Part shown: positions 9,365 through 17,039 of the stretch, piece by piece
Position numbering within the stretch: position 1 is the stretch's first letter
Layout of the letters: each line of letters opens with the position of its first letter
From: DSAR01 sp034437315
GTDB taxonomy: Bacteria; Chloroflexota; Anaerolineae; B4-G1
NCBI GenBank assembly: GCA_034437315.1
Contig: DAOTUC010000112.1
Span: 1 to 20,890, forward strand
Reading direction: 5' to 3'
DNA: 20,890 bases
Notes under the pieces: model-generated
Told to the model about the DNA's origin: nothing
What the model saw: the letters and a program-made list of their open reading frames with translations, nothing else
Databases searched by the model: none
Position numbers and translations under genes: made by a program

Positions 9365-10740
9365 TAAAGATGCCAGCAAATCTGTCTCCCATAGGTCTCC
9401 TTGCCTTCGATAGCTTGCAGGCTGAGGATGAGCCCTGGCTGAAGCAGTGCTACGTCCCACCGCCGAATTTTGCGCTCATCGCCGGTGCGCGCTCGGCGCT
9501 CGTCTTTGGCGCGCCGGGCTCAGGTAAGACGGCGCTATTCCGCGCCCTCCAGGCTCGTTTAGCATCCACAGATGATCAAGAACCACCCTCCTCTTTAGCC
9601 GTCAACTGGCGGCCTATGCCTATTGACTCCCAAGTTCCCGGATCCACCGCGGCGCGATTGCAATTACTTCAGGTTCTCGGCAATTGCGCCGATGCCCTGT
9701 TGGCACACCTGGCTCACTGGTCGGATGGGTTTTCCCAGGCTCCACCCGATGTTCAAGACACGCTCGTTTGGTTTATTAAACATTACCTGGGAGCAGACGT
9801 CGCCCGGCGCGTGAAAGCCTACGCTGCTCAGACGCAGAGGTCTGGACGAGATTTCCTGCATGCTCTTCTCCCCCGCCAGGTCTCCAATGAGTGGCTCACT
9901 GCGGCCAAACCCGATCTAGTCATCAACGAGTTCGTCAAAGCCCTGCGAGAGATCGGCCTGGGAAAGGTCTACATCTTCGTTGATCCCGATATGTTGAGCG
10001 ATTCGGAACAAATGGGACAAGGTTTGCAGGCATTTCTCTCCTCGTTGACGCTTTTTGAAAACCCCCATTTCGTGTATAAGATGGTACTCCCGCTGTGGTT
10101 ACAGGAACCGCTGTCCTCTGCTGGCGTGATCCGCCGTCGTCGGGTGAGAATCTACACGTTGAATTGGCACGTCGAAGATTTGATCGCAATCGTCGTCAGA
10201 CGTGCGGCTCTGGCGGCGGGCAAATCAATAGAGACGTTGACAGAGATATGTGAGGATGAGGATCTGGCTGTTTGGCTTGAACGGACAGGAGGGAGTTCCC
10301 CACGTGGCTGGTTAGAGTGCATCGCCCCCCTCGCAGCCCAGTATCTAAGAAGACAGCGCCCTATTGCCGCTGAGGAGTGGCGCGAGATTTGGACACAATC
10401 CCCTCCTCGCCTTATGTTTGATTCAGCAAGCGCAAGTGTGACGGTGGGTTGGCGCCGCATCACCGATTTGCCAGAAGTGCCCCTGTCGTTGCTCCATTAT
10501 CTTTACAAGCATCGAGAACGGGTTTGCACCCGCAGCGAGCTATATCGTTACGCCTACCTGCCGACCCGTTATCCTGATGTATCCAAAGAAGATCGATGCG
10601 AGTTCTACGACGACCAGTACGACAACGTTCTCGACACGGCTATATCGCGACTCCGGCAGCGCATCGAACCCGACGTTCAATCGCCGGTGTACGTGGTGAC
10701 CAAGCGTGGTAAGGGTTATAAATTGGAGCATGCGTGGTGA
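9361..10740 (+). CDS. P-loop NTPase fused to PhoB/OmpR-type winged-helix domain (NTPase B)
   Basis: A cytoplasmic protein of 459 residues. It starts on an ATGA overlap with NTPase A, so the two are made together. The N-terminal half carries Walker A GAPGSGKT (50-57) and a candidate Walker B, VYIFVDPD. It keeps the spacing and FENPHFVYKMVLPLWL-type segment seen in NTPases A and C. Residues about 361-459 resemble the Trans_reg_C DNA-binding domain: a helix in NVLDTAISRLRQRIEP, followed by the C-terminal hairpin YVVTKRGKGYKL, which matches the response-regulator pattern. It has no receiver domain. I infer an NTP-controlled transcription factor that may relay the state of membrane protein A, perhaps acting on this cluster. 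Confidence 0.83.
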   Translation: MIKMPANLSPIGLLAFDSLQAEDEPWLKQCYVPPPNFALIAGARSALVFGAPGSGKTALFRALQARLASTDDQEPPSSLAVNWRPMPIDSQVPGSTAARLQLLQVLGNCADALLAHLAHWSDGFSQAPPDVQDTLVWFIKHYLGADVARRVKAYAAQTQRSGRDFLHALLPRQVSNEWLTAAKPDLVINEFVKALREIGLGKVYIFVDPDMLSDSEQMGQGLQAFLSSLTLFENPHFVYKMVLPLWLQEPLSSAGVIRRRRVRIYTLNWHVEDLIAIVVRRAALAAGKSIETLTEICEDEDLAVWLERTGGSSPRGWLECIAPLAAQYLRRQRPIAAEEWREIWTQSPPRLMFDSASASVTVGWRRITDLPEVPLSLLHYLYKHRERVCTRSELYRYAYLPTRYPDVSKEDRCEFYDDQYDNVLDTAISRLRQRIEPDVQSPVYVVTKRGKGYKLEHAW

Positions 10741-10796
10741 AACAATAACGTAAGGTGGATGTAAGGTTAGGGAAAGGAGGTAGAAAGGGAAGTGGA

Positions 10797-10877
10797 ATGA
10801 ACGAGCTGAAGATTAATGTTATACTAAAGCTGAATCCAAATACAAAAAGAGAAGCCGCCGGGCGAACGACAATTTAG
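10797..10877 (+). CDS. Tiny ORF (26 aa) in leader region, doubtful
   Basis: An ATG at 10797 preceded by AAGGGA opens a 26-residue ORF ending at 10877. The peptide is basic and lacks Cys. It overlaps the candidate promoter at 10817-10825, so a transcript from that promoter would not include its start. Translation would need read-through from NTPase B. I list it only because tiny ORFs near a radical SAM enzyme deserve a check as precursor candidates. Confidence 0.15.
   Translation: MNELKINVILKLNPNTKREAAGRTTI
10817..10825 (+). promoter_or_regulatory. Candidate extended -10 promoter ahead of NTPase C
   Basis: TG, one base, then TATACT forms a full extended -10 element in the 215-nt gap between NTPases B and C. 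No good -35 is present at the usual distance, which extended -10 promoters can tolerate. A start near 10832 would give a leader of about 125 nt containing the 29-codon ORF at 10900. Confidence 0.4.
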
Positions 10878-10899
10878 AATAATGCCAGGAGGTGAGAAG

Positions 10900-10989
10900 A
10901 TGAAAGATTCGCTTAACTATCGCCGTCAAATAGAAACAGACTCAGAGAGATCACTATGCCCACAAACCGCTCTCCTGGTGGAAAGATAG
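10900..10989 (+). CDS. Small leader ORF (29 aa) overlapping NTPase C start
   Basis: The ATG at 10900 has the strongest ribosome-binding site in this gap (AGGAGGTGA, just upstream). It opens a 29-residue frame with a single Cys, ending 34 nt inside NTPase C in another reading frame. NTPase C's own ATG at 10956 has only a weak GAGAGA ahead of it. Translation of the small ORF could therefore carry ribosomes to that start, a coupling arrangement. I recognise no homologue. A leader peptide or a RiPP-type precursor are both speculative readings. Confidence 0.4.
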   Translation: MKDSLNYRRQIETDSERSLCPQTALLVER

Positions 10990-12158
10990 AGACGATCCAT
11001 CGGGAGACAAACCCCATATCCGAGAAAGTTCAAGATTGGCTCTCCCAGGTTGGCCTTGGAGAGGTCAACCCGTTTGAGCATTTGGACGCCGGCGCTGACC
11101 CGGACCTGAGCAAATATCTGGTCAGGCACGACGTCTTTCGTATTATCTGGGATGATTATCCCTCTCTTCTCTTCGCGCCAGCAGGAGGGGGCAAAAGTGC
11201 CTTTCGCGTTCGTCTGACTTACGCCTGCCGGGTCGGAGAGGATGAGCGCCGGGTGTTTCCTATTCCTTATCTCGCCCCCGAGCTCACTGCGTCGTCGTTG
11301 GATGAGCACCTGGAGGCGATTCTCAAGAGCGCGGCACAGGAATTGTTTTTGGCTTTGGTCTATCGACCGGCTCGTTTCGAGGCGTTGAACGGGATAGGCC
11401 GACTGAAAGTGCGTCGGGCGCTTGATCAGAATGCGCCTGGTTTGTTGCGCTACTACTTGCCCCAGGTTGAGCGGGCCGGGGGACTTACCCCGTTGGTGGA
11501 AGCCTTCGCTCCCTCGGCCGCCCATTTACCGGCCCCTCCCAGCCCCTACGAGGTGAGAGCACTCTGCGCTGCTTTAGAGAGGATGCCTTCTCCCACCGAT
11601 ATTCCACCGGTTTCGCAACGTTTCCAGGATTTGCTTGATCTCCTGTTAAATATCCTAGACTTCAACGCCGTTTACCTGCTGGTGGACGGCGTTGACGCTT
11701 TTCTGGAGACCGTTTTCGACCCAACCCAGGCCGTGGCGATGTTGAACCCTTTGCTTGAGCAAATGAGGGCTTGGAGCGAGCAAGGTTTATATCTGAAGTG
11801 TTTTCTCCCCCTGGAACTGCGCTCAATATGGCCAGACGAGTTGACAAAAAGGGCAAAATTTGCTACCATAACCTGGGGGCGGGAAGGATTGATCGATGTA
11901 CTCCACGCACGATTGCGCACGGCGAGCCGGGGAGCTTTCGACAGCCTGGACGCCATCAGCGCGCCTTCCCTACGCAACGCAGAAGTGGAATTGCTGGATA
12001 TTATACCTCTCATACCCCGCGAGTTACTGGTCCTTATAAATCGGGTTATTGAAGAGCACGTCCAACGCGCCGGCCCGACCGGCGCTCTCGAGCCAGAGGA
12101 CGTCAGAGCAGCCAAAGCCCAATATCGTCATATTGGAATGAACGCTTCCTCTCCCTGA
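10956..12158 (+). CDS. Stand-alone P-loop NTPase (NTPase C)
   Basis: A soluble protein of 400 residues that looks like the NTPase core of A without the membrane part. The entry segment VNPFEHLDAGADPDLSKY (37-54) corresponds to A's FNPFRPESAELDPRLKSY. Walker A is APAGGGKS (74-81) and Walker B is VYLLVDGVD, with Asp244. YLKCFLPLEL and an ATITWGREGL segment match the C-terminal halves of A and B, and the end resembles A's HVQRA region. No earlier in-frame start exists, because a stop codon lies at 10914-10916. It sits between the A-B pair and the downstream cassette with its own candidate promoter. Function is unknown; a partner or decoy subunit of A/B is an inference. Confidence 0.82.
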   Translation: MPTNRSPGGKIETIHRETNPISEKVQDWLSQVGLGEVNPFEHLDAGADPDLSKYLVRHDVFRIIWDDYPSLLFAPAGGGKSAFRVRLTYACRVGEDERRVFPIPYLAPELTASSLDEHLEAILKSAAQELFLALVYRPARFEALNGIGRLKVRRALDQNAPGLLRYYLPQVERAGGLTPLVEAFAPSAAHLPAPPSPYEVRALCAALERMPSPTDIPPVSQRFQDLLDLLLNILDFNAVYLLVDGVDAFLETVFDPTQAVAMLNPLLEQMRAWSEQGLYLKCFLPLELRSIWPDELTKRAKFATITWGREGLIDVLHARLRTASRGAFDSLDAISAPSLRNAEVELLDIIPLIPRELLVLINRVIEEHVQRAGPTGALEPEDVRAAKAQYRHIGMNASSP

Positions 12159-12320
12159 GGCTTCCACGCGCCGCAAGGATGAGGAAGCGGCGTATGTGAG
12201 CAATCATTTCTTACTGATGCGACACAGGCAAAGCCCCAGAGCAAAGCATAGCGTCATCAATTCAGGCTCAGATAACACTTCGCTGGTTGGCATTGCGCGC
12301 ACCAAAAGAAGGAGGGGTAA

Positions 12321-13400
12321 ATGAGCACGAGGCCAGACAAGCTTCCCTACGATCGTGAAAAGTTTGTCGATCGCAAGAAGATTCTTGAAGAGGTAAAGGA
12401 AAAAGCCCGCTGCATCGCCGACGGTTTTTCGGTGGAGAGGCGGGTCGTTATTTTTCATGGTCAACGGGGAGCCGGCAAAACGTGGCTGCTCGAGGAATTG
12501 AAAAATTGCCTGTGTGAGTATACTGCTCCTTGTCTTATTGTTCTGGACAGAGAATCTGAGATTGAAACAATTAGGTCCGAGATCCCTAAAAAGCGACCTC
12601 TTGTGTTGCTGTTAGACGAGGTCAACGCACCTGACCACGCTTTCCTGAATGAACTACTGGAGCGCGTATTAGCTCCGCTGGTCCAAGAAAAAAATGTCTT
12701 AATCATACTAGCGCAACGGGGCCAGCCGCATTTTTGGACCGCCCCGGAGTTCCGCGAGAAGGCTGATGAGTTTGATTTGAAACCCTTCACGCTAGGTGAC
12801 ACCAAAGAGCAAATCAAGAAACAAGTTTCCGAGGCGGAGGAGAAATCGGACGTAGTGGTTTCTCGAACAGGTGGCTACCCTTGGGCGAACTACATCTTGG
12901 CTAGTCACCTGCCAGATGAAAAAAGTGGATTGGAGTGCTGTACCGAGTTATTTTTGAAAGATGTGAAAAAAGAATTGAGGCCTTATTTCAAGATACTTTC
13001 CATCTTACAGGCTTTTGACGAGACACGTATGGAGTTTGTTTTGCCCTTTTATCCTTGGCCGAAACGCCAAACTTGGAACTACGTAGTCTGTCGCGATATG
13101 CGAAAAGCGCTGGTAAACACCACGTTGGCTAAGTGGCGGGAAGAGGCGCGGGGATACGTGCTCGACGAACCGCTACGCATCGTGCTGGAGGCTCTCTTGC
13201 GCGAACAGGAATTTGATCAATGGGTGCGCCTTCACAGCGCCGCCTATCGGATGTACACCGATTGGGCCGAGAAATACGAGCAATCCAGGGCTTGGTGGAC
13301 CAAGGAAGCCCAATACCACGACGATAAACTGAAGGATGCCGATCACGATCCTGTAGACTGTCCAGAGGGAGATCAAGAGGAGGAGAAAGATGACGCCTGA
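12321..13400 (+). CDS. STAND/AAA-like P-loop NTPase (NTPase D)
   Basis: A soluble NTPase of 359 residues, distinct from A-C. It opens with KFVDRKKIL, the kind of segment that precedes the P-loop in STAND and related ATPases. Walker A GQRGAGKT follows at 47-54, and a complete Walker B LVLLLDEVN has Asp99-Glu100, so hydrolysis is expected. A sensor-like VLIILAQRG comes next. The C-terminal half is helical and ends in a very acidic tail (PEGDQEEEKDDA). The ATG at 12321 has AAGGAGGGG upstream. Its last 11 nt overlap the next gene, whose ribosome-binding site GAGGAGGAG lies inside the acidic tail codons. The 162-nt gap before it shows no clear promoter. Role unknown; probably a partner of the larger NTPase. 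Confidence 0.82.
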   Translation: MSTRPDKLPYDREKFVDRKKILEEVKEKARCIADGFSVERRVVIFHGQRGAGKTWLLEELKNCLCEYTAPCLIVLDRESEIETIRSEIPKKRPLVLLLDEVNAPDHAFLNELLERVLAPLVQEKNVLIILAQRGQPHFWTAPEFREKADEFDLKPFTLGDTKEQIKKQVSEAEEKSDVVVSRTGGYPWANYILASHLPDEKSGLECCTELFLKDVKKELRPYFKILSILQAFDETRMEFVLPFYPWPKRQTWNYVVCRDMRKALVNTTLAKWREEARGYVLDEPLRIVLEALLREQEFDQWVRLHSAAYRMYTDWAEKYEQSRAWWTKEAQYHDDKLKDADHDPVDCPEGDQEEEKDDA

Positions 13401-16400
13401 GAACATCGTCAAGGCTTACGCCGGTGCGCGGGTCACCCGCCTGGTTAACCGGGACGACATCCTGGAGAAAATAAGAAAATCCGTCAGTGACACGTCGGGC
13501 CGGACTTACGTCTTCTACATTGAGGCGCCGGGCGGAACTGGCAAGACCTTCCTGGCCCGGGAGGTGCTGCGCCGCTGCCGTGAGGGGGAATGGGCGACCT
13601 CTGACCTCCTGTCCGCTACAGACGAGGTCGATCTCTACCATCACCAGACCCACAGCCGCGAGGGGTTTATGGAGGCGGTGGTCGAGGTTTTGGACGATGA
13701 AAATGACTGTTTTGAGGCCTATGAGAAGCAACGTCAACGGCTTCAAGATGTAAAGTTCGACCTGCGAGGCGCTGTCAGTGAACTCAAAGAACAGCGTCGC
13801 GTTCTTGCCGAGGCCTTTCTTAAGGGCTGCGAAGAACTGGGCGGGGAAAGGCGCACCGTGCTCGCGCTGGATACAGCCGAGAAATTGGTCTATGAGACCG
13901 ATCGCGTGCAGCAGGCGCTGAACTTGAGCGAGGAGAGGTTCAGTATGCGGCCTTGGCTGTTGAACGAATGGTTGCCCAAGTTGAGAAACACCGTCATCTT
14001 GATCGGCGGCCGTCCCAGCCAGTTTGGGGAGGATCTACAGGCGGCTTTGGCAGGACATCTAGAAGTTCAGTTTGAACCTCAAGAACTGGGAGACTTCTTG
14101 GAAGAGGATTCACTGGACTACTTTGAGGCGGTTAGAGAGACGGCTGAGCGAGATGGCAACGAGCAAGCGCTACGGCGATTGGATGCGATCTCCCCGGAGA
14201 CCCGGCAGGTGATCCATCACATCACTGAGGGGCATCCCATCACGCTGGCCCTGCTGATCGACTATTACCTGGTCACCGGGCGTCTGTTGCCTGAGGTGAA
14301 GCTCTCGCTGGAGGGAGTGCAAGGAAAACCGTCAGAGGAATTGGGACAGATACGGGAGAAAGTGGAGAAAGATGTGGTGCGCCAGTTCCAGGAGATCGAC
14401 AGGCCGGGTGACGAGGCCATCCGCGCTCTGTCGTGGGCAGCCAAGGGGATGGACGCCGAACTACTGGCGCGCGTGGCTGGGCTTAGCTATGGAGAGGCCA
14501 AGGCAGTAATTGAGGCTTTGACTGATCCTGAGGCCGGCCTGTCATTCGTCAAGATTCGCCCCGCCGATCAACGGGTCTTCCTCCAGGATGAGATGTACGC
14601 TCTGATGAGGGAGCACGTGCTGCATAAGCTGCCCGAGGCCCGCGCCGATCAGGTGTACGAGGAGATTCTAACCTACTACGAGGAGAAGATCAAAGCGGCG
14701 CAAGAACGAATACGTCACTTGAGTAAATTGGAGCGGGGAGAGATAAGCCCTGAAGAGCGAGTCGTCACGGTATCTGCGCCTGGCGGTCTGGAAGATCCTC
14801 AGGCGTTGGCGGAAGCCGAGACACGCTTGCATAACCTTCTAGTTGAGAAATTGCACTATCACCTGCGATACCGACCTCTGGACGGATTCGGGGCCTATCG
14901 TGAATGTGCAGAAGAGGCCTTTCAAGCACACGATTTAGATCTTGATATGCGCTTGCGCGATGAAATCCTGTTGTTTATCCACGAGGCCTTTGAAAGTGGC
15001 ATAGACGACTTTCGAGGCTTAAAGCGAGATGATGTGGAGTTGGACGCAGCTATCCGGTGGGTGAGAAGATACTTTTACTCGGCTGATTTCGCTATCGCTG
15101 TTGAAATGGTCCATCGACTTCGAAACGAATGTGCTAATTTGGTAGACTCGGGGGGAGCGCTGACTGAAGCGGAATTAAATGTCTGGGAAGGATGGGCGGC
15201 CGCTTATCTGGGAAGTAACCTTGACCAAGCCAAGTCTAAACTGCAAGATGCAGTACAGATTTTATCCAAAATGCAGCCGGAGTCCAAAATCGATCGAAGA
15301 CAGCGGGACACTATCTTGGCCCGGGCATACAACGCCCTGGGATATCTGCTCCGTGTGCGGGGCGCGTTCCAGGCTGCCTGTGACGAATATCGTCGCTCGC
15401 TCCCTCTTTGGCGCGAGTTGGGGTTGGAGGCCGAGCATGCCAACACACGCAATAACCTGGCCTGGGCCAACGCTGAGATCGGCAACTTTGAGCGGGCAGA
15501 CCGCTACTGCCAGGATGGGCTAGAGTTGCGCGAGGAACTGGGAGCGCGCTACCTGGTGGGGCTTAGCTACAACACGCTGGGTTTGATCGCCATCAAGAAC
15601 GATCAACCTCATCGTGGACGGGTGCACTGCGAGCGGGCGCTGACTATCTTCCGTGATCTGGAATCTCCTCGCGGCATCGGCCTGGCCTGCACCGCATTGT
15701 CCGAGGCGCACCGCCGCAGTGCCAATACCCCGCGCGTCTACTTTCCTAATGAGAAGGTAAAACATCTACGGTCAGCGGTGGACTTCGCCAGTCAAGCGAC
15801 ACAGATCTTCCAAGAGGAAGTGCCGGAGCGACTACGGTTGGTGGAGGCGCTGATAGAGCGGGGGTGTGCCTACCGCGATTGGGCGCGTCTATGGCCGGAG
15901 TACCACGATGAGGGAGATCCAGATCAGGCCGAGTTAATTGAAAAGGGAATCAATGCTTTGAAGGAGGCAGCGAAACAGGCCGCCGATGTATTCCCCTATC
16001 GCCAGATGGACGCACTGGTTGATTTGGCCTGGCTCTACTTCTACGTCGACCGACCAGAAGAGTGTCGAGAAACTATGCAAAAAGCCGAGAAAATTGTACC
16101 GGAGGAATATTTTATCACTCAAGGGAAACCACAGGTTGATGAACCGATGGCCTTCTTCTGGGTTCAACTGGGAAAGATGCGCCTTTTACAGGGACAGATA
16201 ATGCTTCAACGTTATTGGGATAAACTGCGGGTGAAGGGAAAGATGCGCGATGAAAAGCTTTTACACCAGGTCGCCGAACATTTCACCCTGACGTTGGCCT
16301 ACGACGAGTTATTCGCCGATGACTTCCGCGACATGCGACGGGCGAAGGATACGATTTACGAAGCGCTCAAAGGCGTGAACGTGCAGGAACTTGAGGCTTT

Positions 16401-16545
16401 ATACGAGGGTGTAGACCAAGCCGCCGAGAAATACAACCTGGACCGTAGCCCAAAGAAAGGTGGTCAACCGGCCCGTCCCAGGATGCGCAATTTCCTGGAG
16501 GAGTATTTCGGCCCGCCGGACGTATATGAGGCGATTGGTGTATGA
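13390..16545 (+). CDS. Large STAND-like NTPase with winged-helix-like and TPR regions
   Basis: A soluble protein of 1051 residues. The N-terminal NTPase domain has RLVNRDDIL (17-25), Walker A APGGTGKT (46-53) and Walker B TVLALDTAEKL with Asp161. A sensor-1-like VILIGGRP follows. The region from about 340 to 420 (IRALSWAAKGMDAELLARVAGLS and FLQDEMYALM) resembles the winged-helix segment that follows the NTPase core in STAND proteins. A helical array with recognisable TPR units lies around residues 630-800 (ARAYNALGYLLRVRGAF, NNLAWANAEIGNFERAD, YNTLGLIAIKNDQPHRG). STAND-TPR proteins act as ligand-triggered switches in regulation and antiphage defence. I see no effector nuclease, TIR or protease domain, so output may pass to the coupled GNAT and radical SAM proteins. 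Confidence 0.85.
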   Translation: MTPENIVKAYAGARVTRLVNRDDILEKIRKSVSDTSGRTYVFYIEAPGGTGKTFLAREVLRRCREGEWATSDLLSATDEVDLYHHQTHSREGFMEAVVEVLDDENDCFEAYEKQRQRLQDVKFDLRGAVSELKEQRRVLAEAFLKGCEELGGERRTVLALDTAEKLVYETDRVQQALNLSEERFSMRPWLLNEWLPKLRNTVILIGGRPSQFGEDLQAALAGHLEVQFEPQELGDFLEEDSLDYFEAVRETAERDGNEQALRRLDAISPETRQVIHHITEGHPITLALLIDYYLVTGRLLPEVKLSLEGVQGKPSEELGQIREKVEKDVVRQFQEIDRPGDEAIRALSWAAKGMDAELLARVAGLSYGEAKAVIEALTDPEAGLSFVKIRPADQRVFLQDEMYALMREHVLHKLPEARADQVYEEILTYYEEKIKAAQERIRHLSKLERGEISPEERVVTVSAPGGLEDPQALAEAETRLHNLLVEKLHYHLRYRPLDGFGAYRECAEEAFQAHDLDLDMRLRDEILLFIHEAFESGIDDFRGLKRDDVELDAAIRWVRRYFYSADFAIAVEMVHRLRNECANLVDSGGALTEAELNVWEGWAAAYLGSNLDQAKSKLQDAVQILSKMQPESKIDRRQRDTILARAYNALGYLLRVRGAFQAACDEYRRSLPLWRELGLEAEHANTRNNLAWANAEIGNFERADRYCQDGLELREELGARYLVGLSYNTLGLIAIKNDQPHRGRVHCERALTIFRDLESPRGIGLACTALSEAHRRSANTPRVYFPNEKVKHLRSAVDFASQATQIFQEEVPERLRLVEALIERGCAYRDWARLWPEYHDEGDPDQAELIEKGINALKEAAKQAADVFPYRQMDALVDLAWLYFYVDRPEECRETMQKAEKIVPEEYFITQGKPQVDEPMAFFWVQLGKMRLLQGQIMLQRYWDKLRVKGKMRDEKLLHQVAEHFTLTLAYDELFADDFRDMRRAKDTIYEALKGVNVQELEALYEGVDQAAEKYNLDRSPKKGGQPARPRMRNFLEEYFGPPDVYEAIGV

Positions 16546-17039
16546 ACGCCCACATACGACGTTTCACGCCGTCCGATCGCGCCTCTTTGGAGAAAGCCAT
16601 CAACATCGTTTGCGCCGAGGGTCGCTGGATGTCTACCTCCCATTTCCAGCCCACGCCTGGTTGGCGGCATGCTTTGGAAGAACCAACCTGCTCGCGCCAC
16701 TGTCTGCTCGTAGTAGAGGATCAAGATCGGATCGTGGGCTGGTGTCGAGTGTTTCCGGAGACCTGCGAGGGTGCAGTGAAAGAGGCTGAGTTAGGCGTCG
16801 GGCTTGTGACCTCTTATCGGAACCATGGATTGGGCGCTGCGTTGGTGCGCCATGCGTTGAATTGGGCCGGAGAGGCGGATCTGCATCACGTGTGGCTGAA
16901 TACGCGAGAGGATAACGCTCGCGCTCGTCGGGTCTTCGCCCGTTGTGCTTTTCGCCCTGCCGGGATATCGGGTGATTGGATTAAGATGGTCTATCAAATA
17001 GAAGATGTGGAAGCGCAAGGAGAGAGCATCTGTGATTAA
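16542..17039 (+). CDS. GNAT-family N-acetyltransferase
   Basis: A protein of 165 residues that would move an acetyl group from acetyl-CoA to an amine or other acceptor. The core is seen in ELGVGLVTSYRNHGLGAALVRHAL, where R93-N94-H95-G96-L97-G98 is the pyrophosphate-binding R/Q-x-x-G-x-G/A loop. Next comes a beta strand LHHVWLNTREDNARARRVFARCAF typical of the family's C-terminal half. The ATG overlaps the preceding stop by 4 nt, and its stop overlaps the radical SAM start by 8 nt. The acceptor is unknown; the coupling points to a protein or peptide in the same system, or to self-acetylation. Confidence 0.88.
   Translation: MNAHIRRFTPSDRASLEKAINIVCAEGRWMSTSHFQPTPGWRHALEEPTCSRHCLLVVEDQDRIVGWCRVFPETCEGAVKEAELGVGLVTSYRNHGLGAALVRHALNWAGEADLHHVWLNTREDNARARRVFARCAFRPAGISGDWIKMVYQIEDVEAQGESICD

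Noticed and set aside
12169..12192. Short CGCCGC/GCGGCG hairpin after NTPase C
   Set aside because: Six base pairs with a 12-nt loop and no T-tract; too weak to call a terminator.
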